6,613 nt of DNA, taken from assembly GCA_937967755.1 (NCBI GenBank), contig CALBTA010000069.1:1-6613 (forward strand), in the 5' to 3' direction. The notes under the pieces are model-generated. The model saw only the letters and a program-made list of their open reading frames with translations. It was not told the origin of the DNA and made no database searches. This document shows, in pieces, positions 5,757-6,613 of the stretch. A program made the position numbers and the translations under genes. This stretch comes from an uncultured Planctomycetaceae bacterium (GTDB lineage: Bacteria > Planctomycetota > Planctomycetia > Pirellulales > Pirellulaceae). Numbering within the stretch: position 1 is the first letter of the stretch; each line of letters opens with the position of its first letter.

Positions 5757-5974
5757 TAAGCAGGTACCTCGACATCAATCAACTCTCGATCATGTTCGAC
5801 GGGAATCGGGTCGCCTGCTTCGCGACAATCTTCCAGATAGAGTTCGATTGCCTCACGGATATTGGCAAGAGATTCCGATCGCGAATCACCTTGGCTGACG
5901 CAGCCAGGCAACGCCGGCACGCTGACCACGTATCCACCGTCTTGTTCTTGTTGCAATATGACTGTGTACTTCAT
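5756..5974 (-). CDS. hicB: HicB-type antitoxin
   Basis: From the ATG at 5974-5972 the product is 72 residues. It shows the HicB N-terminal domain: MKYTVILQQEQDGGYVVSVP (1-20), ALPGCVSQGDSRSESLANIR (21-40) and EAIELYLEDCREAGDPIP (41-58). This partly degraded RNase H-like fold covers the HicA active site. No C-terminal HTH or ribbon-helix-helix DNA-binding domain is present, so if the pair represses its own promoter, DNA contact must come from the short fold itself or from another protein. An upstream ATG at 5986 overlaps the -10 box and would lie before the predicted transcription start; the longer form to 6013 overlaps the -35 and reads MSRSRWLRIM, which does not fit the family. Both were rejected. 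It precedes hicA, the reverse of the classic E. coli order but common elsewhere. Confidence 0.93.
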   Translation of the reverse strand: MKYTVILQQEQDGGYVVSVPALPGCVSQGDSRSESLANIREAIELYLEDCREAGDPIPVEHDRELIDVEVPA

Positions 5975-5986
5975 GACAGTTGTCAT
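5973..5986. promoter_or_regulatory. Palindrome overlapping -10 box, start site and hicB start codon (probable operator)
   Basis: The arms atgaca (5973-5978) and tgtcat (5981-5986) are exact inverted repeats around a 2-base centre. The palindrome overlaps two bases of the TATAAT box, the predicted transcription start and two bases of the hicB ATG. Bound protein here would block RNA polymerase, the usual logic of toxin-antitoxin autoregulation. Binding is not shown by the sequence. Confidence 0.5.
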
Positions 5987-6013
5987 TATACGTAGCCAGC
6001 GACTTCGGGACAA
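5985..6013 (-). promoter_or_regulatory. Sigma70-type promoter of hicBA
   Basis: On the minus strand, TTGTCC (6013-6008) and a perfect TATAAT (5990-5985) are separated by exactly 17 bases. The predicted transcription start is near 5978, only about four bases before the hicB ATG at 5974, so the mRNA would be nearly leaderless. The promoter fills most of the gap after the oxidoreductase stop at 6020, so hicBA is likely a separate transcription unit. Confidence 0.7.
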
Positions 6014-6019
6014 ACATCG

Positions 6020-6613
6020 CTACTGAATCTCCGCCAGCGGCACCGGGCAGCGGTTGGCGTCGGATTGTGTGACCGCTTCCAGCACACGCTGCGTGTTGTA
6101 AGCGTCGGCGAAGTCGGGCATGGGCACTACCGGCTCGCCGCCGGCGATCATCGTCATGATATCGCTGCTCATGTTGATGAAGCTGTGTTCATACCCGAGC
6201 ACGTGGGCGACCGGCCACCACGCTCCGGCGTAGGGGTGGTTGGCGTTGCCATTGGTGACGTTGATGGTCGACCAGCCTTGCAGTTCTTCAGGAAGCGTCG
6301 CGTCGTACCAATCGAGTTCGTTCATCCGCTCGAAGTTGAAGCGAATCGCCCCTTTCTCGCCGTGAATCTCGAGGCGGTTACCATTTTTGTATCCGGTTGA
6401 AAGGCGCGTCGCCTCGAACGTGGCCAGCGCGCCGCTTTCCATCTTGGCGATGAACAGCACGATGTCGTCGACGGTGCTGGCACCTTTCTGTTGCGCAGTC
6501 GCCGCACCGCGTCCGGAGATTTCGCCGCCGCCCCCTTCGAGGATCACGCGTTCCTTAATGACCGTTTCCATCGTGGCACCGCTCACTTCGCCGACCTCGT
6601 CGCGGGTGATGAA
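6020..6613 (-). CDS. Gfo/Idh/MocA-family oxidoreductase, C-terminal part (5' end outside window)
   Basis: The frame is open from the right edge to the TAG at 6022-6020, giving 197 visible residues; the GTG at 6586 is just an internal codon. The visible part is the C-terminal substrate-binding and dimerisation domain of this NAD(P)-dependent sugar dehydrogenase family. It shows STVDDIVLFIAKMESGALAT, the strand-rich core with EATRLSTGYKNGNRLEIHGEKGAIRFNFERMNELDWYD split over the central sheet, then AWWPVAHVLGYEHSFINM and the closing PMPDFADAYNTQRVLEAV. The N-terminal Rossmann domain with its GxGxxG and the catalytic EKP motif lie outside the window. Members oxidise or isomerise sugars and cyclitols, and planctomycetes carry many paralogues, so the substrate cannot be named. 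It ends 46 bases before the hicB start, on the same strand. Confidence 0.92.
   Translation of the reverse strand, partial: FITRDEVGEVSGATMETVIKERVILEGGGGEISGRGAATAQQKGASTVDDIVLFIAKMESGALATFEATRLSTGYKNGNRLEIHGEKGAIRFNFERMNELDWYDATLPEELQGWSTINVTNGNANHPYAGAWWPVAHVLGYEHSFINMSSDIMTMIAGGEPVVPMPDFADAYNTQRVLEAVTQSDANRCPVPLAEIQ

Noticed and set aside
5975..6013. Longer HicB starts at 5986 and 6013
   Set aside because: They overlap the -10 and -35 boxes, and the family starts at MKYTVIL.
1..6613. tRNA, rRNA, CRISPR, riboswitch or insertion sequence
   Set aside because: No cloverleaf, repeat-spacer pattern, transposase frame or terminal inverted repeats with target duplication could be seen by eye.

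Overview
The window looks like a stretch of a planctomycete chromosome, probably of the Pirellulales type. This is inferred from the gene content and protein style: a short LTxxQ-like charged helical protein, an alanine/proline/lysine-rich repeat protein, a family T2 aspartylglucosaminidase and a Gfo/Idh/MocA oxidoreductase. Moderately high GC, weak or absent Shine-Dalgarno sequences and frequent changes of strand fit this too. No rRNA, tRNA, CRISPR array, transposase or phage gene was seen. No stretch longer than 300 bases lacks a gene; the longest gap is 258 bases (1996-2253).

Left part (1-2253): the 3' end of a charged helical protein gene on the + strand converges on a two-gene minus-strand unit. 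The first gene of that unit (928-1995) encodes an SH3-like N-terminal domain followed by a long low-complexity tail that carries four clear copies and one degenerate copy of an 11-residue motif close to MSVADMLAAAR. Three bases downstream is a one-helix membrane protein of the Coa1 type (481-924). A hairpin lies in the convergent gap on the left, and a stem-loop plus T-tract lies, oddly, in the divergent gap on the right.

Middle (2254-4772): an aspartylglucosaminidase-like Ntn hydrolase with an altered oxyanion position meets a convergent S4-domain RNA-binding protein with one base between them. Then come a small three-helix membrane protein and a DPM1/DPG-synthase-like family 2 glycosyltransferase, both on the + strand.

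Right part (4773-6613): all genes are on the minus strand. In transcription order they are the C-terminal part of a Gfo/Idh/MocA oxidoreductase, a hicB-hicA toxin-antitoxin pair with a well-formed promoter and an overlapping palindrome, and a LipM-like octanoyltransferase 18 bases after hicA. The TA pair has its own promoter, so the lipoylation gene may be read through from it.

The two most unusual items are the repeat-motif protein with its co-directional Coa1-like partner, and the compact, nearly leaderless hicBA control region. No clear new defence or mobile system is visible.
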